From: UBA1366 sp047602575
GTDB lineage: Bacteria; Bacillota; Clostridia; Oscillospirales; Ruminococcaceae
Assembly (NCBI GenBank): GCA_047602575.1
Contig: JASGGY010000001.1
Coordinates: forward strand, 200,519-264,518
DNA: 64,000 nucleotides
Direction: 5' to 3'
Both the position numbers and the translations under genes were made by a program. The notes beneath the pieces are model-generated. The model ran no database searches, was not told where the DNA came from, and saw only the letters and a list, made by a program, of their open reading frames with translations. Below, piece after piece: positions 54,339-64,000 of the stretch (its first letter is position 1; the number at the start of each line of letters is the position of its first letter).

Positions 54339-55016
54339 TTACTGCGCAGATGCTGGTGTTTCCGGCGGTTTTACGGGATTTTCAACCGCGGTAACGCCGT
54401 TGCGCTGTTTGATTTCCGTGCGGAACGCCAGTGTTTTCTCGCCCGCATCGGTCTTTGTGACGGTGGCTGAGGTAAAATCGATCAGCGTGCCGTCCGCAGA
54501 AAAGCGGTAAACCATTGCGTAAGCCATTGCATCCAGCCCGATTTTGCTGGGATCAAACGTCACCGTAACGGTCGTCACTTCGCCCTCGGTTTTCAGCGAC
54601 GATGTCAGCACCGCGGCGCGGTCAAAGGCGATCAGCCCCGCACCCGCCATACGGTGGGGATAAGCACGGTTATAGGCAGAAAAGTCCGCCATGCCCTTTT
54701 CGGTGACGGTATAAACGCCGTTCTCAAGCACCTCGCACAGGAAGCCGTTGTTGTACTCCGCGCGTACTTCGCCGTCGGCGGCGATCGTATAGCTGTAAAT
54801 CAGCATCCCAACCTCGTCATATTTGAACGTAAAGCTCTGCGCGATGTGGTTGTCCGACAGATCGGTGGTGACGACCTGCGCGCTGTCAAGTGCTGTATAC
54901 TGCGCGCGTGCCTGTTCGATCAGCGCTTGTCCGTCAACGGCCGGAAGCTCCGTCTTTCCGCAACCCGCGGTAATAATCAGAAGCGACAAGGCAAGTACGG
55001 CTAAAATTCTCCGCAT
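54339..55016 (-). CDS. Lipoprotein of unknown function, right copy
   Basis: 225 residues, intact; same protein as at 44931-45608 with about four substitutions (IEQAR, ENGVYT, RNGVTA). Confidence 0.85.
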   Translation of the reverse strand: MRRILAVLALSLLIITAGCGKTELPAVDGQALIEQARAQYTALDSAQVVTTDLSDNHIAQSFTFKYDEVGMLIYSYTIAADGEVRAEYNNGFLCEVLENGVYTVTEKGMADFSAYNRAYPHRMAGAGLIAFDRAAVLTSSLKTEGEVTTVTVTFDPSKIGLDAMAYAMVYRFSADGTLIDFTSATVTKTDAGEKTLAFRTEIKQRNGVTAVENPVKPPETPASAQ

Positions 55017-55018
55017 CG

Positions 55019-55291
55019 CTAAATGCTCTTGCAGGTTTTCGCAAACGCGAAAATCGCCAGCGCGATGGTGAATATCTGTGCGATGGTGACTTTGATCATA
55101 CAGCCCAGTGAGATTTTCAGCACCATCAGATCCAGCACAAACGGATCGTCCGTCGGAACGCCGATGCTTTTTCCCCATGCCAGCCAGTCAAGTCCGGCTT
55201 TCCCTTCGCACAAATAGCTGATGAACGAGCCCAGCACAATGCCCGCCAGCAGGAAAAACACAAACGCAAAGGTTCTTTTAAAATTCTGCAT
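55019..55291 (-). CDS. DUF4321-family membrane protein, right copy
   Basis: 90 residues, identical in sequence to the left copy. The stem-loop after yabR is mirrored at 55310-55352. Confidence 0.8.
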   Translation of the reverse strand: MQNFKRTFAFVFFLLAGIVLGSFISYLCEGKAGLDWLAWGKSIGVPTDDPFVLDLMVLKISLGCMIKVTIAQIFTIALAIFAFAKTCKSI

Positions 55292-55376
55292 ACTGTTCCT
55301 CTTTCGTACAAAAGAGCCGCCCTGCTGCCTTATAGAAAGGCGCACGCGGCTCGGGTTTGTATGTTGGTGATCCGGT

Positions 55377-55910
55377 TTATTTTCCGCGCCTTGAGCCGCC
55401 CTTGCGCTTGTTGTCGATCACGCGCTTTAAGTCGGAGAATTTCTCCTCGCTGGTTTGCTTGAAGCGGTTGAGCATGTCCTCAAACGATGCGTCGCCGCTT
55501 GCTTCCTTGTCAAACTGCGCGGGTGCGCGGCGCTTTCCAAAGTTGCCGAAGCCGCCGCCCTGTGACGGTGCCATCGGCGGTCTGGCGCCGGTCTGCGGCG
55601 GTCTTGAGAAGCCGCCCGGACGCGGAGCGGGTCTTGCGGCGCCAGCCCCCGGTGCATCGTTTCTGCGCGGCGGCGGCGGGAGGGCTTTTTTGATCGACAG
55701 GCTGATTTTCCCGTCGTCGTTCACAGCAAGCACCTTGACCTTGACGGCTTGTCCCTCGGTCAAGTGATCCTTGATCTCGCTGACGAACGTGTTCGCCACT
55801 TCCGAAATATGTACCATTCCGGTGATTTTGGCGTCAAGTTCAACAAACGCCCCGAATTTTGTGATGCCGGTGACTTTTCCGTCGTAAATTTTACCCACTT
55901 CGAGCTGCAT
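55377..55910 (-). CDS. yabR: S1-domain protein YabR, right copy
   Basis: 177 residues, identical to the left copy. Confidence 0.93.
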   Translation of the reverse strand: MQLEVGKIYDGKVTGITKFGAFVELDAKITGMVHISEVANTFVSEIKDHLTEGQAVKVKVLAVNDDGKISLSIKKALPPPPRRNDAPGAGAARPAPRPGGFSRPPQTGARPPMAPSQGGGFGNFGKRRAPAQFDKEASGDASFEDMLNRFKQTSEEKFSDLKRVIDNKRKGGSRRGK

Positions 55911-55952
55911 AGAAATCTGAATTTCCTCTCTGTTTATGTTTCCTTGAAGCGG

Positions 55953-56276
55953 TTATTCGCCGCTTTCTATTACATAGAAACGCCGTTCGCCGGGATACGC
56001 ATACCCAAGGCGTTCTATCGCAATCCGTTCGATGTACTCGTTCTCGTCCTCGCTGCTGAGCAGGCGGCGGAACTCGTCGTTCTGCTGCTGGGTCTTTTCG
56101 ATCTTTGCCTGAAGCGCCGCGGTCTTTGTCTGCTCGTCCTTGATCTGGCTTTGTTGGGTGATCAGCGTCGCCACGGCGTAAATCACAAGCAAGGACACCG
56201 ACAGCACAAGCAGCCTGCCGGTCAAGGTGCGTCTTGATTTTTTCCGCGCCGCGGAATAGGTCGTGGGCTTTGCCAT
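55953..56276 (-). CDS. divIC: DivIC/FtsB, right copy
   Basis: 107 residues, identical to the left copy. Confidence 0.92.
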   Translation of the reverse strand: MAKPTTYSAARKKSRRTLTGRLLVLSVSLLVIYAVATLITQQSQIKDEQTKTAALQAKIEKTQQQNDEFRRLLSSEDENEYIERIAIERLGYAYPGERRFYVIESGE

Positions 56277-56315
56277 GCCGGGTCCCTCTTTTCTTGTTCC
56301 CATATGCGCCATCCG

Positions 56316-56945
56316 TCATCCGATGATGCGCGCTTGTTTACCGGAGCTGCGTTTTTTTCTGTTTCCGCGCCCGCCTGTTTTTCTCTTTTTGGTTATATCA
56401 TTTGATACGTGATTATTATACACCATGCTTTTCTCAACTTTCAAGCGTTTTCGCTCAGTTTTTTGCTTTTTCATAAAATTTAATAGTATTTTCACGGTCC
56501 TGTTATTTAAAATCCGGAATGCAGCGGTGATCAGCTTCATAACCGGATAAAAAAGCTTCCTGAACAGCCACCCCACCACCGCCCGCAGCGCGCCGGTGAG
56601 CAGATTGCCGATTGTGAAATGCTCGGTAAAAAAGCCCAGCAAAATGCCGCCCAAGATAAACAGGCGCAGCTGCCCCCACGCAAGCTCGCTGACAAACAGG
56701 TAATACCCCGCCCCGCCAGCCAGAAAAAACAGCACATCCTGCGCGGCGACGGCGAGCTTGCCCGCCAGACGCTTGCCCTGCGGGATCAGAATCCGGAACA
56801 CACGCAGGCAGTCATATGCCGCCCCCAGCGCAAAGCCCAGCACGCACGACCACAGGAACAGCCTTGTTTCCATCGCCACGCCGAAGGTTACCTCCGGACG
56901 CGGCGTTTCCCGCACAAGGCGCGCGAGCAGTTCCATCCACCCCAT
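56316..56945 (-). CDS. yabQ: YabQ, right copy
   Basis: 209 residues, identical to the left copy. Confidence 0.9.
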   Translation of the reverse strand: MGWMELLARLVRETPRPEVTFGVAMETRLFLWSCVLGFALGAAYDCLRVFRILIPQGKRLAGKLAVAAQDVLFFLAGGAGYYLFVSELAWGQLRLFILGGILLGFFTEHFTIGNLLTGALRAVVGWLFRKLFYPVMKLITAAFRILNNRTVKILLNFMKKQKTERKRLKVEKSMVYNNHVSNDITKKRKTGGRGNRKKRSSGKQARIIG

Positions 56946-56969
56946 CGGTCAGTCCCCCCTTCCGCGCCG

Positions 56970-57263
56970 CTACCGGAACAGCTTGCCCAGCGCGCCGGTT
57001 TTCTTGCTGTGTTTTTTGTCGCCGTAGACAAGCGACCAGATTTCGCCCTCGACGGTCAGATCGCCGCTTTCCACGTTCATCACGTTGATGTGCAGATTCC
57101 GCCCGCGCACGGTCAGCTCGCCGAGCTGGGTATAGAGCATCACAGCGCTCTCGTCGAAATTGTCCACATCCGTCACACCGGTGAGCACAAGGCGGGCGCG
57201 GTTTTCGAGAACCAGACTGTGCTTGCCGGGCGTTTCGGGGGCGGGTTGTTTTTTATAAGTCAT
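56970..57263 (-). CDS. yabP: YabP, right copy
   Basis: 97 residues, identical to the left copy. Confidence 0.92.
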   Translation of the reverse strand: MTYKKQPAPETPGKHSLVLENRARLVLTGVTDVDNFDESAVMLYTQLGELTVRGRNLHINVMNVESGDLTVEGEIWSLVYGDKKHSKKTGALGKLFR

Positions 57264-57419
57264 CTGCCACCATCCTTTTAATAAGTCGTCACAACAGCGC
57301 GGACCCACGCCCGCTATCATTCATATATATGCGGGTGTCCGCCTGATTTAGACGCATCCCGCGCGGACAGAATTCAGAAAAAAGATACAAACACAAACGT
57401 TTTCTTTTTTTGCGGCTTC

Positions 57420-57447
57420 TTGCGGGAAAATTTTAATGTGTTATAAT
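57420..57447 (+). promoter_or_regulatory. Alpha-galactosidase promoter, right copy
   Basis: -35 TTGCGG (57420-57425), 16 bases, -10 TATAAT (57442-57447); the AAACGTTTTC operator core lies just upstream (57395-57404). Confidence 0.65.
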
Positions 57448-57491
57448 GGTAGAAGCGCACAAACACTACTTTTATGTTACGGAGGAAAACC

Positions 57492-59682
57492 ATGAGTATT
57501 GCCTTTCACGAAGCCAGCCGCACATTCCGGCTTGACACGCCGGGCGCAAGCTATCGGATGAAAATCACCTGGGGCGGTTATCTCGCCCATGTTTACTATG
57601 GCAGAGCAATTCCCGACGACGATCTGACCTGTCTGCTCCGGCTTGACGAAAACCCCTTCACCCCCGAAACCAACAACCGCGACCGCGCGTCATTCCTTGA
57701 CTCCCTGCCCCTGGAGTACCCCTGCTTCGGCACGGGCGACTACCGCGAGCCGGCGCTGCGCATTGAGGACAAGAACGGCATGACGACCTGCGACCTGCGT
57801 TACAAATCCCACATCATTTATGCGGGAAAGCCGAAGCTTGACGGTCTGCCCGCGACCTTTGCCGGCGAGGAGGAAGCCGACACGCTCGAACTGACCATGA
57901 CCGACGAGGCCGCAGGGCTTGATGTTGTGCTGCTGTATACGGCGTTCCGCAAGCTGGATGTCATCGCGCGCAGCGTGCGCGTGGTCAACGTCGGAAGCGA
58001 CGTCGTGACGCTCGAAGCGCGTCCTGTCGTGCTGTACGGAATTTGATGACGACGGCTTTGACATGATCACCCTCAACGGCTCGTGGGGACGGGAGCGCCA
58101 TGTCGAGCGCTGCCGCCTGCACCACGGCAAGCAGCGCATCGACTCCATGCGTGGCGAAAGCTCCCACCAGAACAACCCCTTTACCGCACTTGTTTCGCAC
58201 AACGCCGACGAGGACAGCGGCGAAGCATTCGGTTTTTCCTTTGTCTACTCCGGCAACTTCCTCTCGCAGGCTGAGGTCACGCAGTACAAGAAAACCCGCT
58301 TCCTGATGGGCATCAACAGCTTTGATTTCGCATGGCAGCTCGCCCCCGGCGAAGCCTTTACCGCGCCGGAAGTGCTCAAGGTTTATTCCGCGCAGGGCAT
58401 CGGCGCAATGTCGCGGACCTTCCATGACCTGTTCCGCGGGCATCTGATCCGCGGGTATTATAAGGACAAGCGCCGCCCGATTCTGATCAACAACTGGGAG
58501 GCGACCTATTTCAATTTCACTGCCGAGAAGATCGTACAGATCGCAGAGGAAGCCGCAAAGTGCGGCATTGAGATGCTCGTGATGGACGACGGCTGGTTCG
58601 GTAGCCGCGACGCGGACAATTCCTCGCTGGGCGACTGGTTTGTTTACGAGAAAAAAATCGAGGGCGGACTGAAAAAGCTTGTCGATCAGGTCAACGCGCT
58701 GGGCATGAAATTCGGCATCTGGTTTGAGCCGGAGATGGTTTCGCCGGACAGCGAGCTGTTCCGCGCACATCCGGACTGGGCGATTCAAATTCCCGGACGG
58801 GCGCTGACGCTCAGCCGCGAACAGTGCGTGCTGGATTATTCGAGAAAAGACGTGCGCGATTATGTGTACGGCATGCTGAAAAACATACTCGACAGCGCCA
58901 ACATCGAATATGTGAAGTGGGATATGAACCGCCAGCTGACCGAGGTCGGCTCGGCTTGCCTGCCCGCGTCGCGCCAGCGTGAGCTGTGGCATCGCTATGT
59001 GCTGGGCGTTTATGAAATCATGGAGCGCCTGACAACCGATTACCCGCAGCTTCTGCTCGAAAACTGCTCCGGCGGCGGCGCGCGGTTTGACCCCGGTATG
59101 CTGTTCTACAGCCCGCAGATCTGGACAAGCGACAACACCGACGCGGCGGAACGGCTGAAGATCCAGCACGGCACCTCTCTTGTTTACCCCTGCTCGGCGA
59201 TGGGCGCGCACGTGTCCGACTGCCCCAACCACATCATCGGCAGAAACACGCCGTTCACCACGCGCGGCCATGTGGCGATGGTCGGCACATTCGGCTATGA
59301 GCTGGATGTCACCCGCATCCCGCAGGAGCAGCGCGACCAGATCCCCGGTCAGATCGCGGAGTTCAACAAATACAACGCCCTTGTACGCACCGGCGACCAT
59401 TACCGCCTCGGCGATCCCTTTGCGGATTTTCACTGGGACGCGTGGATGTTCGTGGCAAAGGATAAGTCCGAAGCACTGGTGGAATTCGTACAGGTGCTTT
59501 CGCGCCCGAACCAGCGCTCCCGCCGGCTTTACCTGCGCGGGCTTGACCCGGAGGCATTCTATATCGAGGAAAGCGCACCGGAGCGCAAGCTGTCCGGCGC
59601 GGCACTTCTGTACGCGGGCGTGAACATCCAGGCCCTGTGGGGCGATTTCCAGAGTAAGCTGCTTCATTTCATCCGCGTATAA
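57492..59682 (+). CDS. galA: GH36 alpha-galactosidase, right copy, same frameshift
   Basis: Mirror of 40265-42455. It has the same one-base insertion (CTCGAAG, 58011-58017). Two further CTCGAG sites of the left copy are substituted here: CTCGAA at 57885-57890 (silent) and CTCAAG at 58375-58380 (Glu to Lys). Confidence 0.92.
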
Positions 59683-59781
59683 TTCGCTGCCGCACTGTTG
59701 TTGATTCGACAGCCTACCGCGCAGGCTTATGCATTTTATCCGCGTATCATGAAATGCTGTGATGTGAAAAACGACGATTTA

Positions 59782-59838
59782 CGCACAAGTGGATTGTGCG
59801 GTTTGTCAATTGAAAAGCGGCGGAAAAACGGGTATGAT
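59782..59838 (+). promoter_or_regulatory. GH74 operator and promoter, right copy
   Basis: CGCACAA/TTGTGCG inverted repeat (59782-59800), -35 TTGAAA (59810-59815), 17 bases, -10 TATGAT (59833-59838). Confidence 0.65.
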
Positions 59839-59941
59839 AAAAACAGAGCGGATTGCGCTTTGCGTCCGCTCTTGCCTGTCCATCACAGTGAAAACGTATA
59901 CATGACACAATCATGTTGTTTTTAAGAAAGGAATGTATCGG

Positions 59942-62207
59942 ATGAAAAAAAGGAAACTTCTCGCACTTGTCCTGGCGGCGGCACTCGGCGCGGGCGCACT
60001 CTCCGCTTGTGCGGACAAGAACGACAGCTCCGCATCGGGGAGCGTAACCGCCGATCCGGCGAATTACTACAATCCCCAGCCGGTTGACACGGGCTATACC
60101 TGGGGCAACGTCACCATCGGCGGCGGCGGTTATGTGCCGGGCATTGTCATCAACCCCACGGAGGAGGGCGTGATGTATGCGCGCACCGATATGGGCGGCG
60201 CTTACCGATGGAATAAAATCGAACAGAAATGGGAGTCCATCACCGACTACATTGGCGGCGACGACTGGAACTACAACGGTGCGGAGAGCATCGCAACCGA
60301 TCCCGTCGAGCCCAACCGCGTTTATATGGCGCTGGGCACATACTCCAATTCCAACGGTGCGATTTTCTATTCCTATGATTACGGCGATAACTGGACGAAG
60401 GTTGACCTGCCGTTCGGCTGCGGCGCAAACGAAGTGGGCAGAAGCGTCGGCGAGCGCCTGATGGTGGACCCCGACGACAACAGCATCATCTATTTCGCCA
60501 CAAGACACGCGGGCTTATATGTACAAAGGATTACGCAAGAGCCGTGGACCCCTGTCGCAAGCTTCCCCACCGAGGGCGGTTATGTGGAGAAAAAACTTAT
60601 GCAAGTCGGCTTATCCTGGGTTACTTTTGACCAGAGCAGCGCATGAAAGGGTTCGGCGACGAAAACCATTTTTGTGGCGTACCGAAAACCGACAAGAGCG
60701 AGAGCATTTACCGCTCTGACGACGCGGGCGCAACCTGGACGGCAGTGGCGAACCCTACCACCTATAAAAACAAATCCAACCAGTCCATGAAGCCGCTTCA
60801 GGGGAAGTTGCGGAACGGTTATCTCTATGTGACCTTCTCTGAATAAAGCCGGACCGAACAACGCCGTCATCGGCAACATCGAGAAATTAAACATCGCCGA
60901 CGGCACATGGACGGACATACCCGGTCATCTTCTGTGACGTTCCTACTGTGGGCTTTCGGTTGACCCGAAAACCAACCTCATCGCCGTTTCCACCCTTGAC
61001 CTATGGGCAGGTCCGCAGGACAACGTGATGATCCCAAAGGACGGCGGCGCGACCTGGAACGGCTTCTGGAATCCACCACAAAGGAAGTCAACAACGAGCT
61101 TGATATTTCCTTCTCGCCGTGGCTGGACTGGAACGGCACGCCCAAGATCGGCTGGTGGATCAGCGCGCTGGCAATCAATCCGTTTAACAACGACGAGGTT
61201 TATTTACGGCGCGGGCGCTACCATTTTCAAGACCACCAAGATTCACCAAGGCGGATCCCGAAAAGGTGAAAATCACCGGTCGCGGTTGCGGGACTTGAGG
61301 AAAATGCACTGTTGATTTCGTTTCGCCCAAGGGCGACGGCGCACCCGGCACTGTATTCCATCATGGGCGACTTAGACGGCTTCCGGCACGATGACGTGAA
61401 CAAAGCCCCCGAATCCCTGTTCGGCGAATACAAATGCACATCGCTTGCTGCCGCTCCAACAACTATAAAATCGTCGTGAGAACCGCAACCGCGGACAACC
61501 GCGTGTTCTACAGCACCGACGCGGCGGAAACCTGGAACGCGGTGGAGAGCCTCCCCAAAGGAACAGAGCAGGACAATGGCGGTCAGGCGGTTGTTTCCGC
61601 CGACGGAACGACCATTCTCTGGCAGCCCGGCAGCGTATCGGTCAACGCGTTCTATACCCGTGACTTCGGAAAAACCTGGACGGCTGTCGAGGGACTGCCC
61701 GGCAAATCAAAGTTTGTTGCGGACGGCGTGAACGACAATGTCATCTACGCAAATTATGACAGTTTAATCTACCGCTCCACCGACGGCGGCGCAACGTTCA
61801 AGGAAATCAGCAGTCTGCTCATTTCCAACATCAACTACGACGCGTGCCCGGATACAGAGGGCGATCTCTGGTTTGCGCTGGGTTCGGCGGGCGTGTTCTA
61901 TATGGATGCGGACAACGGCGAGCTGGTGAAAACGTCCGCCGCAGTCAACGACGCTGATGCGATCGGCTTTGGCAAAGCCGAAACCGAGGGCGGCTATATG
62001 GCGCTTTATATCATCGGCGAATGCAACAACCAGGGTCACGGCATCTATCGCTCCACTGACAAGGGCGCAACCTGGAAGCGCATCAACGACGACACCGAAA
62101 AATGGGGCAATGTCAACATGAACATCTCCGGTGACCCGAAGGTATTCGGACGCGTTTATGTCAGCACAAACGGTCGCGGCATCATTATGGGCGACGTCAA
62201 AGCATAA
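59942..62207 (+). CDS. GH74 endo-xyloglucanase, right copy, several frameshifts
   Basis: Same gene as 37744-40005. The ends are nearly identical (59942-60500 and 61460-62207), but between about 60515 and 61450 there are many indels that split the frame into at least four pieces. The left copy is intact, so these are right-arm errors. Confidence 0.93.
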
Positions 62208-62212
62208 GAATG

Positions 62213-62248
62213 GGAAACCGGAGTTTGCGCTCCGGTTTCTTTTTTTTG
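62213..62248 (+). terminator. GH74 terminator, right copy
   Basis: AAACCGGAG / CTCCGGTTT stem with eight T. Confidence 0.85.
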
Positions 62249-62355
62249 CGCCGAAAAACGGCGGTTGCGTAAACTTATATTTAGCTAAAAACGCTCCCGC
62301 GGCCATGTAAATTTTTTGTTAATTACACTGATTTGGCGCTTCAATTAGTAGCAAC

Positions 62356-62464
62356 AACGTTTTCGTGAAACGTTTTCGTTTGTTCGTCAGTCATTTTTAC
62401 CAAAAGAGCGTGGGGATAATATTGCATTTTGATGATTGACACAAATTTGCGCATTTGATATGAT
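62356..62464 (+). promoter_or_regulatory. Binding-protein operators and promoter, right copy
   Basis: Tandem AACGTTTTCG sites (62356-62378), -35 TTGACA (62436-62441), 17 bases, -10 TATGAT (62459-62464). Confidence 0.65.
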
Positions 62465-62693
62465 TAAAGGCGAAGCAAATCAGCCTGTGATCATTGTGTA
62501 ATCGTCTCATGTGCATCTTGGCGGAAACAAACGGCAGTTCTGTGTAAACGCGCACGGCAGCGCTTGCGTACAGTCTGTAACAATCCACCGGATTTCGCGG
62601 CGAAATCGCACAGAAACAGCTTCGCGTCCGACGATTCGTGCGCAGCAGCCGAATGGCCGGGTTTCGCGTTTGCTTACTTTAAGGAGGTATTTT

Positions 62694-64000
62694 ATGAAAA
62701 AGGTTAAAAGACTGCTTGCACTTACCATCGCACTTTCCAGCGTTTTATCCGTGACTGCCTGCGGCGACAAGGATAGCAGCGGCGACAGCAAAGCGGACGT
62801 GTCAAACCTCAACGAAAGCCAGGCAGCCGCAGTAGAAAAAGCGCGCGATTCACTTCCCAAAGTTACATTGGAGAATACCAACATCAAGTGGCTTGCCCAT
62901 TATGATATAAACCCAGGCAACGGTCAGGTGGAACCCGCCGACCTTCACTTATTTAAAGAAGCATACGGCGGAACCATCGAATTCATACAGACGACATACG
63001 GCGAGCGTTACAATACCCTTGCAAAGCTCGTTCTCGACGGCAACGCGCCTGACTTCTTCCCCGCCGATGATATGGACACCTTCCCCAAGGGCGCGATCGA
63101 GAATATGTTCCAGCCCATCGACGATTATGTTGATGTCAACTCTGATCTTTGGAAGGACCAGAAAGCTTCCCTCGACCAGTTCTCCCTCGGCGGTAAGCAT
63201 TATGTTGCCGTTGTTCAGACGACACCCAACTACATATGCGTTTATAACAGAAACACCATTGATAAGATGGGCGTAACCGACCCTGCGGAGCTGTTTGCCG
63301 ACGGAAAGTGGACGCTCGATAAATTCCAGGAATACTGCGAAGACTTCACCAATGCGGATGAAGATAAATACGGCGTGGACGGCTACTGGTATGTATATGC
63401 CCTCGAAGAAACCTGCGGCGTTCCTTTCATCGGCATCAAGGACGGAAAGATCGTCAGCAACGTATCCGATCCCGCAATTGAGAAAATCCAGAACTTTATG
63501 TATGATTTCCAGAAAAACAGCCTGTGCTACCCGCGCGCCACAAACAACTGGCAGACCAGAGGCGCCGGCGAAACCGGCAACGGCATCGGCTCGGGTCTGA
63601 CGCTGTTTGTACCGGTCGGCATCTGGGCGCTTGAAAATTCTCCTGACAACACCAAGCTCTTCGGCGACATGGCAGCCGGCGATATCATGTTTGTACCGAT
63701 GCCCAAGGATAAGGATTCCGATACCTATTACATGAGCTCCCGCGTCAACGGATACAATATCTGCAAGGGCGCACCGAACCCGCAGGGCGTTGCGGCATAC
63801 CTCAACTGCAAGCGTGTCGCTTTGCTGGATGACGGCGTTTCCGCGATTTCTACAGAGCAGCTCAAGGATCAGTATAAGTGGTCCGACGATATGATCGCCA
63901 TGAGAGAAACGGTTTACCAGATGGCGGCAGAACATCCCGTATTTGAGTTCAGCAGCGGCGTTTCCAAGGATATGGACTCGCAGATGCTGTCACTTTCTCA
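62694..64000 (+). CDS. ABC sugar-binding lipoprotein, right copy, cut by window end
   Basis: Mirror of 35824-37257 from its ATG (AAGGAGG upstream). 435 codons are visible, in frame to the window edge; about 42 codons are missing. No difference from the left protein was noticed. Confidence 0.92.
   Translation, partial: MKKVKRLLALTIALSSVLSVTACGDKDSSGDSKADVSNLNESQAAAVEKARDSLPKVTLENTNIKWLAHYDINPGNGQVEPADLHLFKEAYGGTIEFIQTTYGERYNTLAKLVLDGNAPDFFPADDMDTFPKGAIENMFQPIDDYVDVNSDLWKDQKASLDQFSLGGKHYVAVVQTTPNYICVYNRNTIDKMGVTDPAELFADGKWTLDKFQEYCEDFTNADEDKYGVDGYWYVYALEETCGVPFIGIKDGKIVSNVSDPAIEKIQNFMYDFQKNSLCYPRATNNWQTRGAGETGNGIGSGLTLFVPVGIWALENSPDNTKLFGDMAAGDIMFVPMPKDKDSDTYYMSSRVNGYNICKGAPNPQGVAAYLNCKRVALLDDGVSAISTEQLKDQYKWSDDMIAMRETVYQMAAEHPVFEFSSGVSKDMDSQMLSLS

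Larger units (their letters stand above)
49965..64000. repeat. Right arm of the large inverted duplication
   Basis: Reverse complement of 35951-49964. Compared with the left arm it has extra indels in rplV, rpsS, rplB, rplW, rplC and GH74, isolated substitutions elsewhere, and it lacks the AT-rich replacement of rpsJ, rplC and rplD. It is still continuing at the window end. Confidence 0.98.

Noticed and set aside
35951..64000. Composite transposon or phage with long terminal inverted repeats
   Set aside because: No transposase, integrase or unique cargo lies between the arms; the arms touch directly and contain housekeeping genes.
1..64000. CRISPR arrays, tRNA genes, toxin-antitoxin or defence islands
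   Set aside because: Looked for and not seen; no regularly spaced repeats or tRNA-like folds were recognised by eye, though small RNAs cannot be excluded without a covariance search.

Overview
The window looks like chromosome from a spore-forming, high-GC member of the Clostridia, most like the Oscillospiraceae/Ruminococcaceae. Evidence: a germination protease (gpr), the spore cortex genes yabP and yabQ beside divIC and yabR, a VanR/VanS-type two-component pair, an archaeal-type ProRS, D-lactate dehydrogenase, and several plant-polysaccharide hydrolases made as lipoproteins. No tRNA, rRNA, CRISPR array, transposase, phage gene or defence system was recognised.

Layout, unique part (1-35.9 kb). 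1-14.5 kb: gap (cut by the window edge), an orphan HATPase protein, gltD-gltB, ldh, a YhcC/YtqA-type radical SAM gene, an MBOAT-like gene with a DHHW-like partner (both seem to have lost catalytic parts), and an extended SDR. 14.5-22.2 kb: valS-proS, a GH5 (subfamily 8-like) mannanase lipoprotein, an LCP cell-wall ligase and a flavodoxin. 22.3-30 kb: an M20 peptidase, a GH5 cellulase/xyloglucanase-type lipoprotein, two tandem DUF2500-type proteins and the two-component system. 30-35.6 kb: a GH2 enzyme, a GNAT acetyltransferase, gpr and an aquaporin-family channel.

Inverted duplication (about 35.9-64.0 kb). Sequence left of about 49,964 is repeated as its reverse complement to the right, with essentially no spacer, through to the window end. 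Each arm carries a sugar-binding lipoprotein gene, a GH74 xyloglucanase, a GH36 alpha-galactosidase, yabP-yabQ-divIC-yabR, a DUF4321 gene, a lipoprotein gene and the start of the S10 ribosomal operon (rpsJ-rplC-rplD-rplW-rplB-rpsS-rplV-rpsC). The turn-round lies inside rpsC. Near the centre most ribosomal genes in both copies have frameshifts, which a living cell could not carry as its only copies. The simplest reading is a fold-back read or assembly artefact, with the left arm as the better copy. In the left arm the coding parts of rpsJ, rplC and the first half of rplD have been replaced by an AT-richer homologue while the rpsJ-rplC spacer is unchanged, which suggests cross-mapped reads from a related organism.

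Genes working together. The GH5, GH74, GH36 and GH2 enzymes plus the solute-binding lipoprotein fit a mannan/xyloglucan/galactomannan degradation programme: surface-anchored endo-enzymes, oligosaccharide capture, then side-chain removal inside the cell. LacI-type operator motifs (GAAAACGTT) occur upstream of the alpha-galactosidase and the binding protein. Frameshifts in gltB, the M20 peptidase, the GH2 gene and the alpha-galactosidase all fall where CTCGAG reads CTTCGAG, so they look like a systematic sequencing error rather than gene decay. I found no convincing new biological system. The most interesting biological candidate is the catalytically stripped MBOAT/DHHW pair.
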